From: Coenobita brevimanus
Taxonomy: Eukaryota > Arthropoda > Malacostraca > Decapoda > Coenobitidae
DNA length: 64,000 nucleotides
Assembly (NCBI GenBank): GCA_032717465.1
Contig: CM064665.1
Span: 24,032,588 to 24,096,587 of the forward strand
Reading direction: 5' to 3'
In this document: positions 46,635-55,006 of the stretch, piece after piece
Position numbering within the stretch: position 1 is the first letter of the stretch
Layout of the letters: every line of letters starts with the position of its first letter
Position numbers and translations under genes: made by a program
The notes under the pieces: generated by a model
The model's database searches: none
What the model was told of the DNA's origin: nothing
Seen by the model: the letters and a program-made list of their open reading frames with translations, nothing else

Positions 46635-49206
46635 CAGGCATACCCCGGTTTAACGATCTAATTGGGTAGGTAAAACCCCATTGTTAGGCGGGGTTTCGTA
46701 TATCAGGATACTTTTAACATGTATTTCTATGAGGACCATTTACCAGCCTTGGGTTTCCTCCCAAACCAAGTCCAAAATCCACCAAGATGAGCCAAAAACA
46801 GGTTAAAAGGCAATCTAAATGGCCTAACAGCTGTCAAGGAAGCTAACCCAAACCTAACATCTGTAAATAACTAACTGAAAGCAACAAATAAAACTTGAAA
46901 ATCATAAGGAATAGGTTAGAGAATATTAAACACCTCTCATCACTTACCTCTTGTAAGTCCATGTCCAGTCCTGGTCATCATCCTTGCTATCCCCCCCGAG
47001 GCTAGGGGACATGTGGTGCTCCCCAACACTCAGTTCTCCTCCTCAAAGCCCTCAAACCCTATCTCCAAGGGAGGGTCAGAGGGGGTTGGTGATGGAGTGC
47101 CAAGCAATGACTCAGGCAGAGGCGATGGAGTGCAGTGCGATGACTCAGGCAGAGGTGATGGGGTATGATGTGCTGGCTCAGGCTAGCTCAGGCGTTGGGA
47201 TGAGGTGCGATGCAATGGCTCTGAGAGTGGCGATGGAGTGCAATGTGATGATAGAGGATGTGGTGTGGGAGACAGCTGCGATGTCCAGTGAGGTGGCGAG
47301 GGAAACTGCTGCGATGAATGATCAGGTAGCGATGGAGTCAGTTGCAGTGGCTCTCGTTGTGGCGAGGGAGACAGAGACAGTGGCCGAAGTGGTGTGGGAG
47401 ATGGAGGGTGGGACGAGGATTCAGCGATGGAGTGGCAGAGTGCCTTAGTGGAGACACAGGTGACGTGGGAGACGGTAATCACCTGGAGGTTAGGTCCAGC
47501 ACAACAGGCAGAGCATGTCCTCGGCAGGAGGTGTCCCTTGGTGTTTCTCTGCTGGTTGAAGGTTGGGGAGATGCTCTGCTTGTCGAGGGCTGGGGAGATC
47601 CTGCGTGACTTGCTGGCCTGGTGGGGGCCTACTTAAAGAACGATGTAATCATTGTCTGCCTGGCAGCCCTCTTCTTCTCCTCCAGCATCATCCTGTACAC
47701 TTTCATACTCTTCTCGAGCCAATTAGCAGTGTCCCTGCTTTGTCCTGGGAGGGGGTCGTGTGTTTTCATAAGGTCTATAAGCTCATCCAGTTTTATTTGG
47801 ATCTCCTTCAAGATATTTATGGTGAGATCTCAAACCTCAGGCACAACCTCCTCCTCCTCCTCTGCCTACTGGTGCGCTCGCTTAGCCTCCATATTGAGGA
47901 GCTCCTCGTCACTGAGCTCCTCCCTGTGGCTCTCGAGAACCTCCTCCACGTCATCCTCGTCGACCTCACCGAAGCCTGCCTCGTGCGACAACTTGACAAT
48001 GTCCTGCCACACACGCGTGACAGGCAGAGGTTGCACGCCCTCGGGGAAGCCAGTGAAGGAATGAACACGTTCTGGAAACAGCTTCTGCCACACATCATTC
48101 ATTGTCGCCTGGCTCACCTTGTCCCATGCTGCAGTTATATTCTCCAGGGCATGGCGTATGTTGTACCCTCACCAAAACTGCGTACAGTTGTTCTGTCATC
48201 ACTGTCGCAGGCCCTTACCAACTGCTTCATCATGCGGTGGAGGTAGTAGGCCTTAAAGGCAGCGATCACCCCTTGGTTCATTGGCTGCAACACAGACTAG
48301 GTGTTGGGGGATAGGAACACCACCTCAATATTACTGGCCCATTCCTTCATTGCGGGTGGGTGGCTAGGCACATTATCCACCACCAGGAGAAATCTGTTTG
48401 CCAGATATTCATGAGACTCATACCTCTTGAGCACACGAGAGAGGTACGAGTGAAAATATGACGAACAGATATCTGAAGTAAACCAAGTCTTCTTGTTTGA
48501 CTTCCAGATAACTCCAAGGTTCTCCTTAACATACCCACCAGAGCCCTAGGGTTCACAGAGTGGTAGACTAGGAGCGGCTTCAATTTGAGGTCACCCTCAG
48601 CATTGTCCCCTAGCAGCAGTGTCAGCTGGTCCTTCGAGGGCGTGAATCCTGGCATAGACCTTTCCTCCATTGCAAGATATGTCTTGGAGGACATTCTCTT
48701 CCAAAAGAGTGCAGTCTCATCAAAATTCAAGACCTGCTTTGCACTATAGCCATCCTCCGCGATGATGTGTTTCAGCTCATCAGGAAATGCTGCCGCCGCC
48801 ACTGTATCTGCACTAGCCGCCTCACCATACATCTTCACGTGGTGAGATTTGCCTGCCTCTTAAACCGATCAAACCACCCATGGCTAGCCTTAAAGGTCTC
48901 ACTTTCATCAGGCTCATGCCTTACCTTGAGCTTGTCCCAGAGTGAGAGAGCCTTAGTGCAAATAATAGCCTGGCTCATGGGTGCCTTGTGCCGGTTCTGA
49001 TCTTCCACCTACATGTGCAGCATCCTCTCCAGCTCCTCCATCACAGGGTCCCACTGGCGGGTGATATGGGAGGCAGATAAAGTTGCAACCTCCCCAGCAG
49101 CCAGCCCAAATGGCCTCCTTCTTCTTGATGATGGTGGAGACAGTCGACTGGGCAAGGTGGAGAGCCTGATGGGGGAACTTTGTTTGAGTGGCGGTCTGCC
49201 TCGCAT
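46635..49206 (-). mobile_element. Tigger-type (pogo clade) DNA transposon, 5' end missing
   Basis: The left border reads TA then CAGGCATACCCCGGTTTAAC at 46633 onward, matching the well-known Tigger terminus and its TA target duplication. The transposase lies on the minus strand (47629-49206) and the left border is its 3' end. The opposite terminus is absent: at about 49200-49240 the sequence passes into the gag region of the neighbouring gypsy element. The 46980-47480 stretch has degenerate repeats (GGCGATGGAGTGCAATGCGA-like) that read Ser/Pro-rich on the minus strand, perhaps a decayed C-terminal extension. Confidence 0.9.
47629..49206 (-). pseudogene. Tigger-like transposase, decayed
   Basis: Read on the minus strand, it starts inside the N-terminal helix-turn-helix (STVSTIIKKKEAI) and continues with EELERMLHM, KALSLWDKL and ETFKASHGWFDRF (CENP-B-type second DNA-binding domain). 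The DDE catalytic domain follows, with VLNFDETALFWKRM (first Asp) and a MPGFTPSKDQLTLLLG block. The expected second Asp region is present but frameshifted near 48400. Next come LQPMNQGVIAAFKAYY and the acidic C-terminal part with EVDEDDVEEVLESHREELSD, ending at a TAA after MITSFFK near 47629. Several frameshifts and stops. The protein would have cut and pasted the element at TA sites. Confidence 0.9.
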
Positions 49207-49239
49207 TTGGACTGGGTGGGTGAAATCTGTTATTGCTCC

Positions 49240-50315
49240 ATGTCGCTGCGCTGTGGTTTATGCGACCTGGGCAATCATTACTGCCTCTACGACATCCCAA
49301 CCTACGGCAATCAAAACAGTGGCCTGGTGGTGGTTTGGCCCAACATTCTTGCAACGTGTGTGAACTCTTCAGACAATGACTACAGTATTTTCGCCTCGGT
49401 GTTACAGGAGTAGAATGTTTTAGATTGAATTGTTCTAAATATGTTTTCAAATCCCGTAATTGAGCTCTCAATTCAGTCACTTCCTTGTCTGACTCGGGTT
49501 GACAGTTATCATGGGATGGTCTTGGTGGAGTATCAACTACATTGGTAGCTGAGGGATCTTCACTTTTATTGTCTCTATCCGGCATTGCATTAACTCTGGT
49601 GATGTACCTCTCTTCGAGAAGCTGCCTTTCATTTTCGATCCTGTCAGTGAATTTACGGAGTGGATATCCGTCATCAAGGTAACCTTCCAATTTTCCCTAG
49701 ACTCGAGCGGAAGACCATACCACAGTTTCTTCTTGATCCGTTTATCTCGCGAGGGAAACTTTTCTTTTGGGAACTTTGTTTCGAGAGCTGCATGCTTACA
49801 CATGAACCTATGCACAAACGCCTGGGGTGATTCTTCCCAGTCATAGGTCATGTTCTCTAGCTCTTGCCAAGCTCGATCTACACTCAGCTCGATGGCAAAC
49901 TCCGCATTCAAGAATTTTTTTAGCTCGGGCCAGGACAGTGCAAAATGCTTCTTTTGATAATTATGAATAAAAGTGGCCAATTCGGAACCCATTCGACTTT
50001 TGGCAACCTGGATTCTGGTTGCGTTGCTGGTATGAGTTTGTTCCACCGCCTCACAAAAATTTCGAGGCGATATGTTGCTTCTATCCCTTGAAGCTGATTT
50101 AATTCCAAAATTGGGATATTGCGCGGTTTTGTGAGAAAGTGATGTGAATTCATAATGTGTGAACAAGGGGTCGAGTGTGAAAGCAGCGTTCTGGTAGTAG
50201 TACCAAACTGTTCCTCAGCCTCATCCAATTGAATGGTTGCATGATCTCTCCCCACTTGTGACGGACGATCAGCTTCCGGCTGTGTCTGAGCAAACAACTG
50301 TCCATACAGAGACAT
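49240..50315 (-). pseudogene. Gag of the minus-strand gypsy element (frameshifted)
   Basis: It starts at an ATG at 50313-50315 (MSLYGQLFAQTQPEADRPS) and breaks frame near 50040. It continues with RIQVAKSRMGSELATFIHNY, DRAWQELENMTYDWEESP and KLWYGLPLESRENW (to about 49690), then after another frameshift with the segment from 49690. The last segment has a coiled-coil-like stretch (EVTELRAQLRDLKTYLEQF) and a nucleocapsid CCHC knuckle YCSHCLKSSHTLQEC (C-x2-C-x4-H-x4-C). A second Cys cluster, CFDCRRLGCRRGSNDC, comes next. The middle region is a capsid-like domain. The coding sequence merges into Tigger near 49210-49240. Gag packages element RNA in cytoplasmic particles in active relatives. Confidence 0.88.
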
Positions 50316-50330
50316 GGTGACCCTAATGTA

Positions 50331-50964
50331 CTATTCTTACTCACAAAAAAAAGGAAATTAAATTTTGAAATATTGTCTCTCTTTACCTTAAGTAGGTCTA
50401 ATCACTTCCATCGTCTCTGTAGGACTCGATAATTCTGACAAATTTGGCATCTACTTGTTCTCTCACTTCACCACTCCAGTGTACTCCGTCCGCCAGGTTA
50501 TAACTATAGTAAGCCTTGTTAAATTGCAGGTTCTTATTCGGTAAGTTTCGACGAATTTTCTTATTGATCGAGTTCCTTACTGTTTTATAGTCCTCAGACG
50601 AAATAGGAGCACTTGCTCCCTGGTACACTCTTGGTTCTGCCTGACAAACAATCACCCTGGCGTGGCATTGTTTCTCCAGCTCCCTGGTAACATTCTTTAT
50701 TCTATGAAAAATCTCTTGGGGGGTGGTATTTTGGTCAATATCGTTACTTCCAATCCATAAAAATATAAGGTCACATTCCCACTCCAATACTGAATTTAAC
50801 TGAGAGTCCTGAAAGAAATTCCTAACCTTGCCTCCACTTGCCCGAACGATTCTAATTTCTACGTCCTGCACATAGAGTTGCGGAGGTATTTGGGAATGAC
50901 CAACCAATGCTACCCTTAACATTCTCACTTCTCTTTGCTATTCACTTCCCTTCACTTTCTCACC
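50331..50964 (-). promoter_or_regulatory. Possible splice sites bracketing the SGNH ORF
   Basis: On the minus strand a donor-like TTG|GTGAGAAAG lies in the leader at 50963/50964. An acceptor-like tract TTCCTTTTTTTTGTGAGTAAGAATAG ends at 50331, 16 bases before the gag ATG. Splicing between them would remove the SGNH ORF and bring gag close to the 5' end. This is inferred from consensus match alone. Confidence 0.3.
50398..50922 (-). CDS. SGNH (GDSL-like) hydrolase ORF upstream of gag
   Basis: Intact 174-codon frame if started at the second Met (MLRVALVGHSQIP), which matches the start in the plus-strand element; two residues longer if the first Met is used. The four SGNH blocks are visible: GHS with Ser10 (block I), ASGGK with Gly30/31 (block II), WIGSNDID with Asn60 (block III) and ADGVHWS with Asp145 and His148 (block V). 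The predicted activity is ester hydrolysis, substrate unknown. It is the first ORF after the PBS zone, 82 bp upstream of gag and in the same orientation. Related esterase-like domains are known in ORF1 of some CR1/L2 non-LTR elements and in Ngaro-type tyrosine-recombinase elements. It is not a standard gypsy gene. No signal peptide or membrane segment seen. Confidence 0.8.
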   Translation of the reverse strand: MLRVALVGHSQIPPQLYVQDVEIRIVRASGGKVRNFFQDSQLNSVLEWECDLIFLWIGSNDIDQNTTPQEIFHRIKNVTRELEKQCHARVIVCQAEPRVYQGASAPISSEDYKTVRNSINKKIRRNLPNKNLQFNKAYYSYNLADGVHWSGEVREQVDAKFVRIIESYRDDGSD

Positions 50965-50985
50965 AACGCCACTAATTTGGGAACG

Positions 50986-51101
50986 ATGAATATCCCACCG
51001 CTATTGCCACCAGTGTAATGGTATGAATTTTTATCCCACCGGTTGGTGGTAGTGTAATGTTAGAGATTTATAATCTTACCGGTTGTTGATACTGGTCAAC
51101 T
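50986..51101 (-). repeat. Three tandem PBS-zone units (minus element)
   Basis: Units at 50986-51022, 51023-51060 and 51061-51101, read on the minus strand, share a CATTACACT block, an ACC/TGG core and CGGTGGGATA (CGGTAAGATT in the outermost). The innermost contains TGGTGGCAATAGCGGTGGGA, which looks like a gypsy-type tRNA primer-binding site starting TGG. Unit length is 37-41 bp. Confidence 0.7.
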
Positions 51102-51108
51102 TACCCAT

Positions 51109-51435
51109 TGATAATACAGGTGGTACATCGACTTAGTCTCCCCTCCGTGGTTAATAGAAAAAAAAATTCACTTCAATAAAACAAAAGGGGGAAAGGGGTG
51201 GTGTTTTGACTTGGTATGGTAGATGATAATTGTTTAAGAAAATTTTGGTAGCGTTTGTAGTTTTTGGCCGAGCCTAGATTTAGTCAGTACCACAGGTGGT
51301 CGTCGTTCCCTCAGCGAAGGAATCTTGAATTGGAAAGGGGAGTGAATTAGACATGAGGACTTAATTCCCTTGATTAGGTACACCAAGAAAGAAAGATGAT
51401 ATATACTTTACTCTAATAACTTTATGCTGGTTTTC

Positions 51436-51467
<32 letters not shown>

Positions 51468-53126
51468 CACATGACCCTTTGTCATATGAAAGAAGATTGT
51501 ACCTTTAAACCATGGTTTGGGTGATCATTCCTACAACATTGTCATCAGGCGAAAACATTTCGGTACATACAGTACAAGCGATTTCTGAGGTCATTGTACC
51601 TTACTTTCTTTTGTCAGTTATTCTTGGGCTGGACAATAGCCTCAAGACAGGGACCTTTTCACGAGCCTGGGTTGTCTTTTCGGGCTGGCATAGCCTCGAA
51701 CCAAAAAAAAAATAATAATAATTACTCGTGTTCTATTTCGTCCGAATAGTATACTCTCATCATGTAATTCTCGATAATCCACAAACACTATCAATTCAGA
51801 ATTATTAATAGTTCATAATCGTCATTACTACATAATCACCAAAAATGCATAATCACTCGGGCTGGTTTAGCCTCGAGGATACAATTCAGAAAAATTGCAT
51901 AATCACCAAGAATACATAATCACTCGGGCTTGTTTAGCCTCGAGGTACAATTCAAAAATTACATTATTGCTCACAACCACTAAGTTCCCTTCCACGCTCC
52001 TAATTTTCTAACATTAATTTAAGAGAAAGAAAACGGTTAATGGATTTGAATTACGCCTTTCCGTTACCAGATCAATTCACTTTTAAATTTCTATTTCTTA
52101 TTTACAAAAAAAAGTTCACTTGATAGATCAATGATACTATTTCAATTACATTTGGTTTATAAAATAATTCATGGGTAGTGTAAGTGTGTATGCAGACTAG
52201 TCTATGGACAATAGCACGGGAAGGCCTCGTGCTCACACTGACGTCGCCGGTGTCTGGGGACTGAACCAACGTCCATTATACACGACGTCTGGGCAACAAG
52301 TCTACGTTAAGCTTTCAACAATATTACTTCATATGGTCCATGCCAAGTAAGGATTAAACAAAGAAAAAAAGGGGGGGAAGGAGAAATGTGGACAGCTCAC
52401 CTGAACCAACGTCCATTATACACGACGTCTGGGCAACAAGTGCAGCTTCCTGGGTACGCTTGGGACGCCACTGCTAGGTCAAATGAGGTGGTGTTTTTTA
52501 AATATGATGGGTTTCAATTCTCTTCACAATTTATTTAGCAGTGTACCCATGACGCCGGGACTTTTGATTGAATTGGGGAAAATTTGGGATTCAATCCTTA
52601 CTTAATTTACATACTGATTTTACCACTATCCCGCCTTGAATTTTAGGGCAGCTTATGCCATCTAGTGACGGCTAAGGTAAGCGGGACTATTAAATCCTCA
52701 CAAATGACATTATTTAGGCCTTTTTGACTGTTAATCTCACATATTTGGGTTCTAGCAGCTTCATTAGTAAACATTTCACAACTAGGATACGGAAAGAATT
52801 GTATACTCATCATTATTCTGTTTAAGGTTTAAACTCGGCGCCCAATAACGACGCACAAAGGAGGGGAAAAGCTGTGCACATCTGTTATTCATTACTCGAC
52901 CAGACGGAGGAATTCCCGTAGCTCAACATCCACAATTACATCACCCAATGCATAGATACAGAGATGCATACATATAAAAATAAAGTTAACCCTACATTAA
53001 TCATTAACATATGAACTACTACTTAGGACAGGAATTTATAGACTAGTATTCAGGTTACACCCTATCTAACTTAAAAATTACAGTACCTCTAAACACATAT
53101 ATGAATATTAAATTTGTGGCACTACA
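51109..53126 (-). repeat. 5' LTR of the minus-strand gypsy element
   Basis: On the minus strand it starts TGTAGTGCCACAA at 53126 and ends near 51109 just before the PBS units; the inner boundary is uncertain by some tens of bases. It contains poly-A at 51438-51461 and a fourfold motif CGGGCTGG...TAGCCTCGA near 51633, 51682, 51858 and 51927. It also contains an exact 41-bp direct repeat at 52261-52301 and 52401-52441. It has no partner LTR in the window, so the call rests on position and the TG start. Confidence 0.6.
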
Positions 53127-54585
53127 CCCACGAGTGTATTGAATGTGGCAAACCTTTTTATGTTATCACTGATGTTGGGGAGGAGTGAGATCAAAAGAGT
53201 AATATCATTTGATGGTTAACTGAAGTATATGTCCTGTATAAAATTCGTTGTGGAGAAAATTCGGTGAAATGAGAATAAATAAAAGTGTGATTAAATGCGT
53301 AAAAAAAATTTAGAGTTCTCTCAAAAAGTAAAGTTTCATTTCTTAGAGAAAAAAGATCAATTGAAGTTGTCATTTATTAGTAAATTGAATAGTATGATGT
53401 AATATGATTTAAAGAAAGGAGAGATATTAGTAAATTCAGCATTTTGAAAAGTTTATTGAATTTCACTGTCATTCCTCTCTATCTCTCAAAATTATGTATA
53501 ACTTCTCATAACCCTCGTTCCTTGGTGGGAATTGTTTTCGACCCCTGTGCTGAATCGGTTTTGGGAGTATAAAGTATTGTTATTGCATTGTCACGCTACC
53601 CAAAGTTCTTTATTTGTTACGCTACTCACGATCAAGCTACCAAATTTCTTTCCTATTAGTAATCATCCTGAACGGCCAATTTTCCTTGTGTGTGATATTT
53701 GATAGAAAGAATTAAAAATAATTTTTGAATAATCTCGGATTCCCAACCGATTCCACAGTTTGTCCAACAATATCAGGATAAGGGTCGAACGAACCCTCTA
53801 GAGCAGTGGTTCCCAAACTGGGGGCCATGGCCCCCTTGGGGGCCATATATCAGAATGTAGGGGGCCATAACCTGAACCGAAGGAATTTAGTGAGTAGGTA
53901 GTCAGTGGAGAGAACTTACACTGAGTGGAATGGGGATTCAAATGAAGGAAAATTGAACCTGGCATGAATGTTCAGAAGCAAATGGTCTGGGAGGAGGTGG
54001 GTGTGTCGCAATTGAAGGCCATGGTTGTGGCAGATAATTATGACTCACTATGATAGCATGTCACTTCAGAATTATAAAGTTATCAGATTTGTAAGATTCA
54101 AAGATCAGATCAAATTGCGTGGGATTAATACACTTTTTCAATCCAGTGAATTTTTTTTTATTGCTGAATCAGCTTTTCACAATAATGCAATTTTTAATTA
54201 CTCTAAGTATGGATTTTTTAAATGTGCATTTTATTATTCCTTTAGTACCATTTCAATAATTATATATATATATAAGATTCAGTTAAGACAAAATACACAT
54301 TTCTTTATTAATACTTAACAAAAGAGAAAATAACAAATGGAATCAATAAAATTACAGGATTTGCTAGAGTGATTTTTATATGGACATGATGAGTGTAGGA
54401 CTTTAGTGTAAACAGTCACTGTAGTCATGGATTATGGTTGGGGAAGGGGGGCCATGGACAAGGATCATGTATGAAAAGTGGGTAACGACCAGAAAAAGTT
54501 TGGGAACCACTGCTCTAGAGAAATAATTGTGGTGCTCGTTGTAAGTCAGCCTCAAACAACAACATCCAATAAAAGGGATCGGGCA
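53127..54585 (+). repeat. Truncated 5' LTR of the plus-strand element
   Basis: It matches 61330-62072 from CCCACGAGTGTATTG to GGGATCGGGCA, apart from the inserted MITE (53804-54512 plus its 8-bp duplication). It contains AATAAA near 54569. The left end is the junction with the minus-strand element's LTR. Confidence 0.92.
53804..54512. mobile_element. Non-autonomous hAT element (709 bp) with 8-bp target duplication
   Basis: Starts CAGTGGTTCCCAAACTG and ends with its reverse complement (imperfect) TTTGGGAACCACTG. Flanked by perfect 8-bp copies of CTCTAGAG (53796-53803 and 54513-54520). The partner 3' LTR carries the single, uninterrupted CTCTAGAG at 62000-62007, giving a direct empty site. The GGGGGCCATGGCCCCC palindrome lies just inside the left end and GGGGGGCCATGG near the right. 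The interior encodes no transposase; the element needs a hAT transposase from elsewhere. Confidence 0.97.
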
Positions 54586-54696
54586 GTCACATAATGGTGG
54601 CAGCATAGTGGGATACATTCCCAGTCATAATAGTGACAGCATAGTGAGAGAAATTCCCAATCACATAATAATGACAGCATAGTGGGATAAATTCCC
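54586..54696 (+). repeat. Three tandem PBS-zone units (plus element)
   Basis: Units at 54586-54623, 54624-54659 and 54660-54696 share GTCA(CA)TAAT, the GGCAGCATAGTGGGATA core (GACAGCATAGTGAGAGA in unit two) and an ATTCCCA end. Unit one, immediately after the LTR, has TGGTGGCAGCATAGTGGGAT, the likely primer-binding site. Units two and three have lost the TGGTGG start (AGTGAC, AATGAC). Confidence 0.85.
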
Positions 54697-54751
54697 AGTC
54701 ATTACCCCAAGGTTACAGGCTTGTGGGGAGAAGCCGAGAGAAAGAGACAGA

Positions 54752-54997
54752 ATGTTAAAGGTTGCTTTGATGGGACACAGCCAGATCCCGAGACGGTTGG
54801 AGGTGGGGGATGTTGAGCTGCGGATTTTCAGAGGGCCAGGGGCCAGAGCTAGGAATTTTTTTCATGATCAACGGCTGAAAGCTGTCTTAGAGTGGGAATG
54901 CAACCTGGTCTTTTTATGGCTAGGGAGCAATGATATTGACGGGGAATGCACCCCTGCAAAAGTGTTTTCGGACATCAGAGAAGTAGTGGAAGAGTAA
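54752..54997 (+). pseudogene. Truncated SGNH hydrolase ORF of the plus element
   Basis: The 81 codons match the N-terminal half of the SGNH protein at 50398-50922: MLKVALMGHSQIP with Ser10, a Gly-containing RGPGARARNFF block and FLWLGSNDID with Asn60. About two thirds of the first 63 residues are identical. The frame stops at 54995-54997 just before gag, and the half with the catalytic Asp/His block is missing, apparently deleted. It cannot be an active hydrolase but shows that the ORF is ancestral to both elements. Confidence 0.82.
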
Positions 54998-55006
54998 TGG
55001 TATTGA

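Larger units (their letters stand above)
49207..53126 (-). mobile_element. Ty3/gypsy-type LTR element, minus strand, 3' part missing
   Basis: Reading on the minus strand from 53126: a ~2.0 kb LTR, a three-unit PBS zone, an SGNH-hydrolase ORF and a gag pseudogene that stops where the Tigger sequence begins. No protease, polymerase or second LTR remains. The LTR starts TGTAGTGCCACAA, very like the start of the plus-strand element's 3' LTR (TGTAATGCCACAA). Gag and SGNH proteins of the two elements are clearly related but diverged (roughly two thirds identical by eye in the best blocks), so they are sister families and not recent copies. Confidence 0.8.

Noticed and set aside
46984..47448. 154-codon plus-strand frame with AMTQAE repeats
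   Set aside because: It is antisense to the Tigger 3' region and follows a degenerate DNA repeat.
47563..48246. 227-codon plus-strand frame
   Set aside because: It is the antisense shadow of the Tigger transposase, which has recognisable catalytic and C-terminal blocks on the minus strand.
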